From Wolinella sp052173415 (GTDB lineage: Bacteria; Campylobacterota; Campylobacteria; Campylobacterales; Helicobacteraceae): a stretch of 64,000 nt of DNA. Of this stretch, positions 8,679-16,380 are shown piece by piece. The DNA lies in the NCBI GenBank assembly GCA_052173415.1, contig JBQMYQ010000003.1:1-64000 (forward strand), read 5' to 3'. The number at the start of each line of letters is the position of its first letter. The first letter of the stretch is position 1. The position numbers and the translations under genes were made by a program. Under the pieces are notes generated by a model. It was not told where the DNA came from and did no database searches. It worked only from the letters and a program-made list of their open reading frames with translations.

Positions 8679-9881
8679 TCAATCTCCAAATCCAAAGGTC
8701 TGCGAAACATAGTCAATGTCCTTATCCCCGCGTCCGCTGAGATTGACGAGAATCTTCTCTCCGAGCCGATCTTTTGCGAGCTTCATTGCATATGCAACCG
8801 CATGCGCGCTCTCAATCGCGGGTATGATTCCCTCCAGTCTTGAGAGGGCAAAAAAGGCTTCAATCGCCTCCTCATCATTCGCACCGCCTACTTTTGTGCG
8901 ACCGATGTCATGCAGATACGCATGTTCAGGTCCCACCGCCTGATAGTCCAACCCACTCGCCACGGAATGCACTGAAGCAGGCGTCCCATCACTATTTTGA
9001 AGAAAAATGGAGTTGCACCCGTGCATTACGCCCTCTTTTCCCTTTGTGAGGCTTGCGGCGTGTTCGCCCAAAGCTTCTCCTTTGCCAAAAGGCTCAACCC
9101 CCCACAACTCCACAGGATCATCAATGAATCCGCTGAAGATTCCCATTGCATTACTCCCACCTCCAAGGCAAGCGACCACATAATCAGGTAGCTCTCCTGT
9201 CATCTTTATGAACTGCTCCCTTGCCTCGATTCCCACGATACTCTGGAAATCCCGCACAATAAGTGGGAAAGGGTGTGGTCCGACCACCGAACCGATGGCA
9301 TAAAAGGAGTTCTTTGGATCTTTAAAGTAGGACTCAAAGGCACTATCGACAGCTTCTTTTAACGTGCGCTCACCAAAGCTCACAGGCACGACCTTCGCTC
9401 CAAGCACTTTCATACGCACAACATTAGGATACTCCTTAGCAATATCCACTTCGCCCATATGAATCTCGCACTCCATACCAAAATAGGCTGCCGCCGTAGC
9501 GACCGCCACCCCATGCTGCCCTGCACCCGTCTCGGCGATGAGCTTCTTTTTGCCCATAAATTTGGCTAACAACGCCTCACCCATACAGTGATTGAGCTTA
9601 TGCGCACCTGTATGATTGAGGTCTTCACGCTTGAGATAGATTCCCGCACCGCCCACTTTTTTACTTAGTTTCCTTGCAAAATAGATCGGTGTAGGACGCC
9701 CTTGATAGTGCTTGCGAATATCCCGTAGCTCGCGAATAAATTCATGACTTTGCGCGATCCTAGAATAGGCGCATGAAATCTCTTTAAAATACTCCACAAG
9801 CTCTGGAGGCAGATACGCACCGCCAAATTTGCCAAAGTAGCCCTCTTTATCGGGGAATTTTTTTAGATAAGGTTTGTGCAT
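8679..9881 (-). CDS. trpB: Tryptophan synthase beta chain, stand-alone
   Basis: PLP enzyme that joins indole and serine to give tryptophan. Its 400 residues include the N-terminal DKEGYFGKFGGAYLPPEL signature and the lysine that binds PLP in TGAHKLNHCMGEALLAK, near residue 90. The PLP-phosphate glycine loop appears as ACLGGGSNAMGIF, and ALSRLEGIIPAIESAHA lies near the C-terminus. No trpA or other tryptophan gene lies beside it; its neighbours are a nitroreductase and a divergent small membrane gene. Either the rest of the pathway is elsewhere in the genome or the enzyme salvages external indole. The upstream region shared with the divergent gene is about 100 bases and AT-rich, with promoter-like boxes in both directions. 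Confidence 0.93.
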   Translation of the reverse strand: MHKPYLKKFPDKEGYFGKFGGAYLPPELVEYFKEISCAYSRIAQSHEFIRELRDIRKHYQGRPTPIYFARKLSKKVGGAGIYLKREDLNHTGAHKLNHCMGEALLAKFMGKKKLIAETGAGQHGVAVATAAAYFGMECEIHMGEVDIAKEYPNVVRMKVLGAKVVPVSFGERTLKEAVDSAFESYFKDPKNSFYAIGSVVGPHPFPLIVRDFQSIVGIEAREQFIKMTGELPDYVVACLGGGSNAMGIFSGFIDDPVELWGVEPFGKGEALGEHAASLTKGKEGVMHGCNSIFLQNSDGTPASVHSVASGLDYQAVGPEHAYLHDIGRTKVGGANDEEAIEAFFALSRLEGIIPAIESAHAVAYAMKLAKDRLGEKILVNLSGRGDKDIDYVSQTFGFGD

Positions 9882-9983
9882 TAAACGCCTTTTAAAAATT
9901 TTACATACCTTAATATAAGGGATATCGCCTTAAAATTCGATATACTTACGCGCTTTGTAAGCCAACAAAATGGAGCGCAGTTA

Positions 9984-10364
9984 ATGCCTATTCTCCTCTT
10001 TCTCATCGCTCTTATTCTTGGAATTTTCTTCTACTCTTTTGAAGTAAAACTTACACGCAAAAATGACAAAATTCTACAAGAAAGCGCGCGCAAAATCGCC
10101 TTTAGCAGCGCGAGTGCGGAGGAATATAAGCAACAATTACAAAGCTTTTTGGAGCGTAGCCACTTTGAGCTACTCATCTTCGATTCAGAGGTCTATGCCA
10201 CGCACAAACCCTTTAGTATAGGCTGGCTTCTCATCGGGATTGCCTTTGTGGGAATCGGCGCACTTTTTTACATCGCCTACTACCTTTTCCGCCAAAAGCC
10301 CCGCCGTATTACCCTACCCCCGCTTGAATGCTATGGTGCGAGCAGTTTTAGCTATCGCCTTTAG
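9984..10364 (+). CDS. Small two-helix membrane protein of unknown function
   Basis: A 126-residue protein with a hydrophobic N-terminal helix (residues 2-18), a charged central part of about 55 residues rich in Lys, Glu and Ser, a second membrane helix near residues 78-100, and a basic tail. It starts at an ATG after GGAGCGCAGTTA. The following transporter gene starts 7 bases after its stop, so the two are probably co-transcribed. No family was recognised. A TATACT box lies about 40 bases upstream of the start. Confidence 0.7.
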   Translation: MPILLFLIALILGIFFYSFEVKLTRKNDKILQESARKIAFSSASAEEYKQQLQSFLERSHFELLIFDSEVYATHKPFSIGWLLIGIAFVGIGALFYIAYYLFRQKPRRITLPPLECYGASSFSYRL

Positions 10365-10371
10365 GAAAATC

Positions 10372-11274
10372 ATGTTCTCTTCACTCTTTAGCATACTCCT
10401 TTTCATCGCTCTAGGTTATCTTTGCAAACGATTTAATGTCATTGCCGCCAAAGAGTCCATCACGCTCATTAATTTCGTCATTTATGTTGCGATTCCCGCG
10501 CTAATCATTGAGAAGATCCACACACTCACACTCCGAAGCGAGCTACTCTACCTTATCTTAATAGGTATTATCGGCACAGGAATCGGCGCATTCTGTGTGC
10601 TTTTAATCGGGCGACTGATGCGATTCTCGCGCGAAACACTCGTGACTATGATGATGATGTCCTCTTTTGGAAATACCCTATTCATGGGGCTTCCGATGGT
10701 GAGCGGACTCATCGGTGAGGGAATCATGCAAGAAGCTCTTTTATATGATCAAATCGCGACGATGATTCCCGTCTCGCTGTTTGGGCCCATCATCTTAGCG
10801 CAAGCGAGCCCCTACAAAGTCAGCACCAAAGAGATCGCATCAAGTATCATTCGATTCCCACCCATGATTGCGTTAATCGTCGCTTTTGCGCTTCAGGGCG
10901 TGCCCTTTCCCGAATTTTTCACACAAAGTCTGAAAATGCTCGGCACGACGGTCACACCCCTAGCCCTTTTTGCAATCGGATTACAGATGGTCTTTACCTC
11001 CATTAGGCGCGAATGGAAGCCCACGCTCGTCATTTTAGCGGGCAAAATGCTCCTCGCCCCGCTCGCCACACTTGCTATCATGCTCGCGCTAGGATTCTCG
11101 CTCACACCAAGCGCGCAAAACGTCATTCTACTCGCCTCCACGCCGCCCATGGTGCTTGCCAGCGCGATGGTAATCCGCGCGGGGCTCAATGGGTCGCTAT
11201 CGCTCGCGAGCATCGCGCTAGGCGTAGTGGCTATGCTCTTCACTGCCCCCTTGCTATTCTCGATTATTCAGTGA
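10372..11274 (+). CDS. Auxin efflux carrier (AEC) family transporter
   Basis: Inner-membrane permease of about 300 residues with ten hydrophobic helices. The start chosen is the ATG after TTTAGGAAAATC; the frame remains open upstream only because it overlaps the preceding gene. Family features include FVIYVAIPALIIEKIHTL in the first helices and MMMMSSFGNTLFMGLPMVSG with its conserved N..F.G.P in the middle. The C-terminal half has repeats of the same type (NVILLASTPPMVLASAMVIR). Bacterial AEC proteins carry malate, malonate and other organic acids, and the substrate here is not evident. Its 3' end overlaps the convergent cytochrome gene by seven bases. Confidence 0.88.
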   Translation: MFSSLFSILLFIALGYLCKRFNVIAAKESITLINFVIYVAIPALIIEKIHTLTLRSELLYLILIGIIGTGIGAFCVLLIGRLMRFSRETLVTMMMMSSFGNTLFMGLPMVSGLIGEGIMQEALLYDQIATMIPVSLFGPIILAQASPYKVSTKEIASSIIRFPPMIALIVAFALQGVPFPEFFTQSLKMLGTTVTPLALFAIGLQMVFTSIRREWKPTLVILAGKMLLAPLATLAIMLALGFSLTPSAQNVILLASTPPMVLASAMVIRAGLNGSLSLASIALGVVAMLFTAPLLFSIIQ

Positions 11275-11618
11275 GTTGGCATGGGCGACTTAAATCCTCC
11301 CATATCCTGCCAATCTTTGGAAAATAGCGACCTATCAAGGGACGTGTGGCAGGCAATACAGCTCTTAATCACCCCATGTTCCGCCACATTAGAGCGAGTG
11401 AGCTTCTCTGCCTCATGACAGGCGAAGCAATCCTGACCGCACGCCGCCCCCATATCCTGCGAAGCAATGCTCTCTGCGGTATGGCAAGCAACGCACGTCG
11501 CTAGGCTCTTATGACGCACATCGCTTTCTAAATTCAGCTTAGGATGGCATGAGAGGCAATCGCCGCTACAGCCAAAAAGCCGTAGTGATAGAAGCAAAAA
11601 CACAAAAATATTGCGCAC
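11268..11618 (-). CDS. Small tetraheme c-type cytochrome, secreted or lipid-anchored
   Basis: A 116-residue protein with four CxxCH heme-binding motifs (CLSCH, CVACH, CFACH, CIACH) and extra histidines that could be distal ligands. The N-terminus MRNIFVFLLLSLRLFGCSGD is a signal peptide, and LFGC may serve as a lipobox. It would act as an electron carrier in the periplasm. The start is a GTG after GAGGGAATC. It is the last gene of the nrdD-nrdG-yhcH run, 8 bases after yhcH, a setting that suggests expression under low oxygen. The redox partner is unknown. Its end overlaps the convergent AEC transporter gene. Confidence 0.85.
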   Translation of the reverse strand: MRNIFVFLLLSLRLFGCSGDCLSCHPKLNLESDVRHKSLATCVACHTAESIASQDMGAACGQDCFACHEAEKLTRSNVAEHGVIKSCIACHTSLDRSLFSKDWQDMGGFKSPMPTH

Positions 11619-11626
11619 GATTCCCT

Positions 11627-12142
11627 CTAGAGTGATAAATTGACCAGACTACGATGCACCTTGATGACGCTTTTAAAAACGCGCTCACTCCTGCTCGCCG
11701 CATAGAGCCCGCCCGCATGCACATCATAGGGCAAAAACACCGCCAAACTCCCTTCCTGAAGCAAAAAAGAGGAGCACGATTCCTCCATGGGAGGGTCATA
11801 AATGATGAGGTCGCGCGAGGCGTTGTAGGATTCCCGTAAAGTAAAATCGCCCTTCTCTCCGATACAAAACCGCTCCCGCCCGCTTAAAACAAGCTGAAAA
11901 TCAACATAAACCTCGTGGCTCTCAAAAAATGCCTCACTATAAGGCTTCGTCTCATAGCTCTGCTCGATGGCGTAGATTCCCTCCGCGAGCTCAACCCTGT
12001 TTGGAGCATTTAGCGCAAGCGAGCTAATCCGCTCACGCACCTCGCCCATCATTGCACTCTGCATATATTCATAAACTACCCGCAAGGACTCGCTTTGCCT
12101 GCACATTTCTTCCGTGCGTGCCATATTCGCAATAAATGCCAT
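11627..12142 (-). CDS. YhcH/YjgK/YiaL family protein
   Basis: Cupin-like beta-sandwich protein of 171 residues. The family pattern is visible in SHEVYVDFQLVLSGRERF around residues 73-90 and in SLAVFLPYDVHAGGLYA near residue 135, where the Glu and His residues form the presumed metal site. Relatives are linked to sialic-acid or sugar metabolism (YhcH) and to biofilm control, but no sugar genes are near here. It starts at an ATG after GGAGG, and that ribosome-binding site overlaps the stop codon of nrdG, so it is probably translated with the ribonucleotide reductase genes. A function in this operon cannot be deduced. Confidence 0.82.
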   Translation of the reverse strand: MAFIANMARTEEMCRQSESLRVVYEYMQSAMMGEVRERISSLALNAPNRVELAEGIYAIEQSYETKPYSEAFFESHEVYVDFQLVLSGRERFCIGEKGDFTLRESYNASRDLIIYDPPMEESCSSFLLQEGSLAVFLPYDVHAGGLYAASRSERVFKSVIKVHRSLVNLSL

Positions 12143-12147
12143 TTAAG

Positions 12148-12813
12148 CTACCTCCATATTAGTTTGATTCCCGCATGTTCGGCTTTAAGCGGGAATCGGT
12201 GCGATTCCCCCAAAGGCTTTAGCGTCCCTTTATCACCGACAAAATGCTGAAGATAAAATTCGCCCCTGTATCCGCGGGCAGCTAATGCCTCGCTCATCGC
12301 ATAAATATCCTCGCTACTTAAGAGCCCTGAATGCACCGTCGTGCGCACCTCAAAGGGTGTATCCCGTGCGAGCAAAAGCTCTAAGCAATCAAGGAATCGC
12401 ACATAAAAATCACGCCCTGTAATCTCCAAAAAGCGCGCGCCCAGCCCCTTAAAATCAATCGCCACATAATCAAGCAGACGCAAATCTAATAGCTCTTTAA
12501 GCGCGTCTTTATTGGTGCCGTTGGTATCAAGCTTAAGTTTGAAGCCACGACTCTTAACCTCCTGCGCCCACTCGGCGATTCCCGCAAAATTCGTCGCCTC
12601 CCCGCCGGAGAAGACTACTCCATCAAGCAAACCGACACGAGAATCAAGAAAATTCAGAGCCTCTTGCAGGCTGATACTCCCGCCTTCGCGCAAAAGCTCG
12701 GGGTTATAACAGTAACGACACTCAAGATTGCAACGGCTAAACCAAAAAATCGAGGAGAGCACGCCGGGAAAATCCAGCATGCTAAAGGGGGTGATTGAGT
12801 GCAGCGGACACAT
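12148..12813 (-). CDS. nrdG: Anaerobic ribonucleotide reductase activating enzyme (radical SAM)
   Basis: Generates the glycyl radical on the class III ribonucleotide reductase using S-adenosylmethionine and a 4Fe-4S cluster. Its 221 residues carry the cluster motif CNLECRYC near residue 28 and the SAM-binding GVVFSGGEA near residue 66. The N-terminus (SITPFSMLDFPGVLSSIFWF) is typical of the NrdG-type subfamily found with NrdD in many anaerobes. It starts three bases after the stop of the 58-codon glycyl-radical gene, so both are probably made together. The ribosome-binding site is weak, which fits translational coupling. Confidence 0.92.
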   Translation of the reverse strand: MCPLHSITPFSMLDFPGVLSSIFWFSRCNLECRYCYNPELLREGGSISLQEALNFLDSRVGLLDGVVFSGGEATNFAGIAEWAQEVKSRGFKLKLDTNGTNKDALKELLDLRLLDYVAIDFKGLGARFLEITGRDFYVRFLDCLELLLARDTPFEVRTTVHSGLLSSEDIYAMSEALAARGYRGEFYLQHFVGDKGTLKPLGESHRFPLKAEHAGIKLIWR

Positions 12814-12816
12814 TCA

Positions 12817-12993
12817 TTAGTGCTTGTTATGGCACTGCGATTCCTCAAAAAACAGACGCTCTTTATGTTCGCCTTTTTTGCCGACATTGAAGCTCTCAAC
12901 AGGTCTGTGATAGCCCATCACACGGGTATAGACCATACATTTTGTGCGCTTCTCAAGAGGGATTGTTACGTCATTTTTTAGAGGCATCGTCAT
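12817..12993 (-). CDS. Separate glycyl-radical segment of class III ribonucleotide reductase
   Basis: A 58-residue protein whose centre, YTRVMGYHRPVESFNVGK followed by KGEHKER (residues 22-46), matches the C-terminal glycyl-radical motif of NrdD proteins (RVxGY...FNxGK..E...R). Gly27 would carry the radical. The preceding KC pair matches the last zinc-ligand cysteine region of fused NrdD proteins. The neighbouring large NrdD stops just before this part, so the enzyme is encoded in two pieces. The gene has its own AAAGGA site and ATG and is separated from nrdD by 70 AT-rich bases, so a simple frameshift does not explain the arrangement. It lies directly before nrdG. Confidence 0.82.
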   Translation of the reverse strand: MTMPLKNDVTIPLEKRTKCMVYTRVMGYHRPVESFNVGKKGEHKERLFFEESQCHNKH

Positions 12994-13063
12994 AGTGAAT
13001 CCTTTCGTTATGAGTTTGATGATATTAATAAACTAGACCTAATAAATGCGTTAAGACTAAATA

Positions 13064-15175
13064 CTAATCCGCCTTATGTGCGCCACTCATCTCCGCCATC
13101 GCCTCTTCGTCACAAATCGGGCAATACTCATGCTCGCCACTTAGGTAGCCGTGTTTGGGGCAGACGCTAAAAATCGGAGTGATCGTGATGTAGGGGAGCT
13201 TGAAGTTCGTAATCACGGTCTTCACGAGCTTCCTGCATGCCTCGGGATTTGAAATACGCTCGCGCATGTAGAGGTGCAGCACCGTCCCGCCCGTGTATTT
13301 GCACTGCAATTCATCTTGTAACATCAGCGCCTCAAAGGGGTCATCGGTATAGCTCGCGGGAATCTGCGAGCTGTTGGTATAGTAGATATTCTCGCCCGTG
13401 CCCGCTTGGATAATATCGGGGAATCGCTTCTTGTCTTCCTTAGCAAAGCGATAGGTCGTCCCCTCAGCAGGCGTAGCTTCGAGGTTATAGAGATTCCCAC
13501 TCTCCTCTTGATAGGAGCGGATTTTCTCGCGCATAAATTCCAAAATCTCGCTCGCCATCTGCTTCCCGCTCGCGCTCGTGATGTCCTTCTCGCCACGCGT
13601 GAAATTCAAAATCATCTCATTAATCCCATTCACGCCGATGGTGGAGAAGTGGTTGTTGAAGCTCGGCAAATAGCGCTTCGTATAGGGATAGAGCCCGCGA
13701 TTAAAGAGCTTGGTGACCTTCGTGCGCTTCTTCTCAAGCGTGCTTTTACTAAGCTCCATGAGCCGCACAAGCTCGCGCATGAGCCCCTCGCGATCGCCCT
13801 TAAATCGATAACCAAGTCGCGCCATGTTAATCGTTACCACTCCGATACTCCCGGTCATCTCCGCGCTTCCAAAGAGCCCGCCCCCACGCCGCAAAAGCTC
13901 GCGCAGATCAAGCTGAAGCCGACAACACATACTCCGCACGGCGTTTGGCTTATAGGCTTCGGGGTTTTCCACTAGATTCCCCGCCTCGTCGCGAATATAC
14001 TGACTGCCGATAAAATTCTGAAAATAGCTGCTGCCGATTTTCGCCGTGTTCTCAAAGAGCAGATCGGTATTCTCGCCATACCAGTCAAAATCCTCCGTGA
14101 TATTCACGGTGGGAATCGGGAAAGTAAAGGGCTGCCCTGTCTTATCGCCCTCCGTCATGACCTCATAATAGGCGCGCACAATCTGCTTCATCTCGGGCAA
14201 AAAGTGCTTATAGCTCATCGATAAAAGCGACTGAGCCCCACGCGCTTGCGCAAGCTCCAGCAACGTCCTATCCTCTGTGAGGTCACTAAAGAGATGGATA
14301 TTCTCGCGCGTGGGAATCTGCTCTTTGAGATCCTCGGGCACGACCCAGTCAATCGTGATATTTGTAAAAGGGCTCTGACCCCAGCGCGCAGGGACGTTTA
14401 GATTATAGATGAAGCTTCTAATCGCCTTTTTAATCTCCTTAAACTCCAACTGATCGCGGAAAACATAGGGCGCAAGGTAAGTATCAAAGCTACTAAACGC
14501 CTGCGCACCCGCCCATTCGCTCTGCAAGATTCCTAGGAAATTCGCCATCTGACCCAAAGCCTCGCGGAAATGCTTAGGTGCGCGCGATTCCACACGTCCG
14601 CGCACACCGTTAAAGCCCTCATTAAGGAGTGCGCGCAAGCTCCAGCCCGCGCAATATCCGCTCAAACAGTCCAAGTCGTGAATATGCACATCACCGTTTC
14701 GATGCGCATACCCCTCCTCGCGACTATAGACGCGATCAAGCCAGTAGTTTGCGATGAGCTTGCCGGCGAGATTATTCACAAGCCCTGCGTTGGAATAGCC
14801 CGTGTTGGCGTTGGCGTTAATGCGCCAATCCTCCTTGTTGATGTATTCCTCGACACTCTGCGTGGAATTCACATAGGTCGTATCTTCGTTAAGCCCCGCG
14901 ATGTGCTCACGCTGCATTTTGTGCAGGAATCGGTAGTTCATAAACGACTTCATCACGCTAAAATAGCCCGCTTTATGCAGCTCAAGCTCGATGGAATCCT
15001 GAATAGCCTCCACGCTGTTGAGCTTCTCACGCTTTACCCCCGCGAGCACGCGCGCGAAAATCTCCGTGTCATAATCCGCATTCACACTGCTAAATGCCTT
15101 TTTGATTGCATCCTCGATCTTGAAGGCGGCAAAAGCCTCCCTGCGACCATCACGTTTTAAAATAGACTCGATCAT
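13064..15175 (-). CDS. nrdD: Anaerobic (class III) ribonucleoside-triphosphate reductase, catalytic part
   Basis: Reduces ribonucleotides to deoxyribonucleotides without oxygen. The N-terminal 90 residues are an ATP-cone (SILKRDGRREAFAAFKIEDA), followed by the ten-stranded barrel with segments such as HIHDLDCLSGYCAGWSLRAL and AFSSFDTYLAPYVFRDQLEF. The end has zinc-type cysteines, CPKHGYLSGEHEYCPICDEE, and the protein then stops without the usual RVxGY glycyl-radical motif. That motif is found in the next small gene. The start is the ATG after GAGAGAGGGTC, giving 703 residues; the frame is open 25 codons further upstream. An unknown gene ends 10 bases before it. Confidence 0.93.
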   Translation of the reverse strand: MIESILKRDGRREAFAAFKIEDAIKKAFSSVNADYDTEIFARVLAGVKREKLNSVEAIQDSIELELHKAGYFSVMKSFMNYRFLHKMQREHIAGLNEDTTYVNSTQSVEEYINKEDWRINANANTGYSNAGLVNNLAGKLIANYWLDRVYSREEGYAHRNGDVHIHDLDCLSGYCAGWSLRALLNEGFNGVRGRVESRAPKHFREALGQMANFLGILQSEWAGAQAFSSFDTYLAPYVFRDQLEFKEIKKAIRSFIYNLNVPARWGQSPFTNITIDWVVPEDLKEQIPTRENIHLFSDLTEDRTLLELAQARGAQSLLSMSYKHFLPEMKQIVRAYYEVMTEGDKTGQPFTFPIPTVNITEDFDWYGENTDLLFENTAKIGSSYFQNFIGSQYIRDEAGNLVENPEAYKPNAVRSMCCRLQLDLRELLRRGGGLFGSAEMTGSIGVVTINMARLGYRFKGDREGLMRELVRLMELSKSTLEKKRTKVTKLFNRGLYPYTKRYLPSFNNHFSTIGVNGINEMILNFTRGEKDITSASGKQMASEILEFMREKIRSYQEESGNLYNLEATPAEGTTYRFAKEDKKRFPDIIQAGTGENIYYTNSSQIPASYTDDPFEALMLQDELQCKYTGGTVLHLYMRERISNPEACRKLVKTVITNFKLPYITITPIFSVCPKHGYLSGEHEYCPICDEEAMAEMSGAHKAD

Positions 15176-15185
15176 GACCCTCTCT

Positions 15186-15806
15186 CTATAAGTTTTTATT
15201 ATCTTTTCGACACACGATTCTTGCACCGTTGTGTTCGCGTAGCAACTCATGGGAGTTAAGCTCCAAAAGCCCCTGAGCTACGAGATTATCTCGCAATTGA
15301 TTAAACTCCTCCTGAGTAATCTCGCCTAGAGTTTTATCCACGAGTTGGTTAAAATCCAATGCGTTCTCCGCGCTAGCTTCCAGACTTAAGGACTCTTTAC
15401 ACAGCGAGCAGGGCTCAAGCGGACTATCGCGGAAAAATCGCAGCTCCATACCCCCTAGAGAAGTTGTTTTAAAATCAAAGCCGCTCCCCTTGGGAATACT
15501 CGCAAGAAACCTAAAGGAATCCTCTCTCTGCGCTAGGATTTCGCGCACATTCGCACACGGAGCAAAGTGAAAACAAGGCGCACCATGACGCTGAAAATCC
15601 GCATCATTCATGACCGCCTCGTGAATCATCACGCCCCTAATACGCCCATCATTTAAAAGCGCGAAAATCCGCTCGCCACTTAGCACAATATCCACCCACG
15701 GAAGCTCGATTCCCCCATTTTGTAGCCACTTATCCAAGAAAAACGCGAGCGATTCCCCGCTTTTCTCAAGCGCGTGAATACTCGCACGGAAGATTCCCCC
15801 ACTCAA
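15186..15806 (-). CDS. Conserved-looking protein of unknown function between gmhA and nrdD
   Basis: A protein of about 206 residues that I do not recognise. It is soluble, with no membrane helix, and has a Cys pair in PCSLCKES plus two other cysteines in APCFHFAPCAN, which could bind metal or an iron-sulfur cluster. The last 60 residues look like a helical domain (TQEEFNQLRDNLVAQGLL). No ATG is available near the start. The likely start is a TTG that overlaps the gmhA stop (TTGA), with GAGGAG 11 bases upstream; a TTG ten codons earlier is possible. It ends 10 bases before nrdD, so it could belong to either the heptose group or the reductase group. Confidence 0.6.
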   Translation of the reverse strand: MSGGIFRASIHALEKSGESLAFFLDKWLQNGGIELPWVDIVLSGERIFALLNDGRIRGVMIHEAVMNDADFQRHGAPCFHFAPCANVREILAQREDSFRFLASIPKGSGFDFKTTSLGGMELRFFRDSPLEPCSLCKESLSLEASAENALDFNQLVDKTLGEITQEEFNQLRDNLVAQGLLELNSHELLREHNGARIVCRKDNKNL

Positions 15807-16378
15807 GATGCCATACGCTCCTCGACTAGATGACAAAGAATATGCGCGAGCGTGATGTGCATCTCCTGAATGCGGGGCGTATCATGGCTTGGGATCACAA
15901 GATTAATATCGCACGATTCATTCATTTTACCCCCATCGCGCCCGCTCATCCCCACGCAAAAGCAGCCGATTTTACGCCCTACTTCAAAGGCTAAGAGCAC
16001 ATTAGGAGAGTTACCGCTTGTGGAGATTCCCACCAAAAGATCGCCCTTATTTGCTAGAGCCTCCACTTGTCTTGAAAACACGCGCTCATAGCCATAATCA
16101 TTACCAATCGCCGTGAGAGCCGAAGTGTCCGTCGTCAAAGCAATCGCCGCAAGCGCAGGGCGTTCCTTTTTGTATCTTCCCGTGAGCTCCGCAGCGATAT
16201 GTTGCGCATCAGCCGCACTCCCGCCGTTACCAAAAAGCAAAATCTTCCCGCCACATTTCAGACACTCACTCGCCCGCTCCACCACTGCCTGAAGCTGCGG
16301 CGTGAGCTCTGCGAGCGTGCGCTGTGCCGTCTGAATATGAGCGTTTAGCTCTTGTTGGATAAATTCCGTATCTTGCAT
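15803..16378 (-). CDS. gmhA: Phosphoheptose isomerase
   Basis: Converts sedoheptulose 7-phosphate to D-glycero-D-manno-heptose 7-phosphate, the first step of ADP-heptose synthesis for the LPS inner core. It is 191 residues, the normal length, with a SIS fold. The phosphate-binding loop reads KILLFGNGGSAADAQHIAAE near residue 45 and is followed by TGRYKKERPALAAIALTTD. GISTSGNSPNVLLAF is the second phosphate site. It follows hldE by two bases and is the last of four heptose genes in the order gmhB, hldD, hldE, gmhA, which is the order known in H. pylori. Confidence 0.95.
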   Translation of the reverse strand: MQDTEFIQQELNAHIQTAQRTLAELTPQLQAVVERASECLKCGGKILLFGNGGSAADAQHIAAELTGRYKKERPALAAIALTTDTSALTAIGNDYGYERVFSRQVEALANKGDLLVGISTSGNSPNVLLAFEVGRKIGCFCVGMSGRDGGKMNESCDINLVIPSHDTPRIQEMHITLAHILCHLVEERMAS

Positions 16379-16380
16379 TC

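Noticed and set aside
12994..13066. Stop-codon readthrough or recoding joining nrdD to the glycyl-radical part
   Set aside because: The 70 bases between the stop and the next ATG contain further stops (TAG, TAA) and no selenocysteine-type hairpin was seen. The small gene has its own ribosome-binding site.
14570..15160. Plus-strand open frame of about 200 codons opposite nrdD
   Set aside because: Antisense to the ATP-cone of nrdD, no ribosome-binding site and no known motif.
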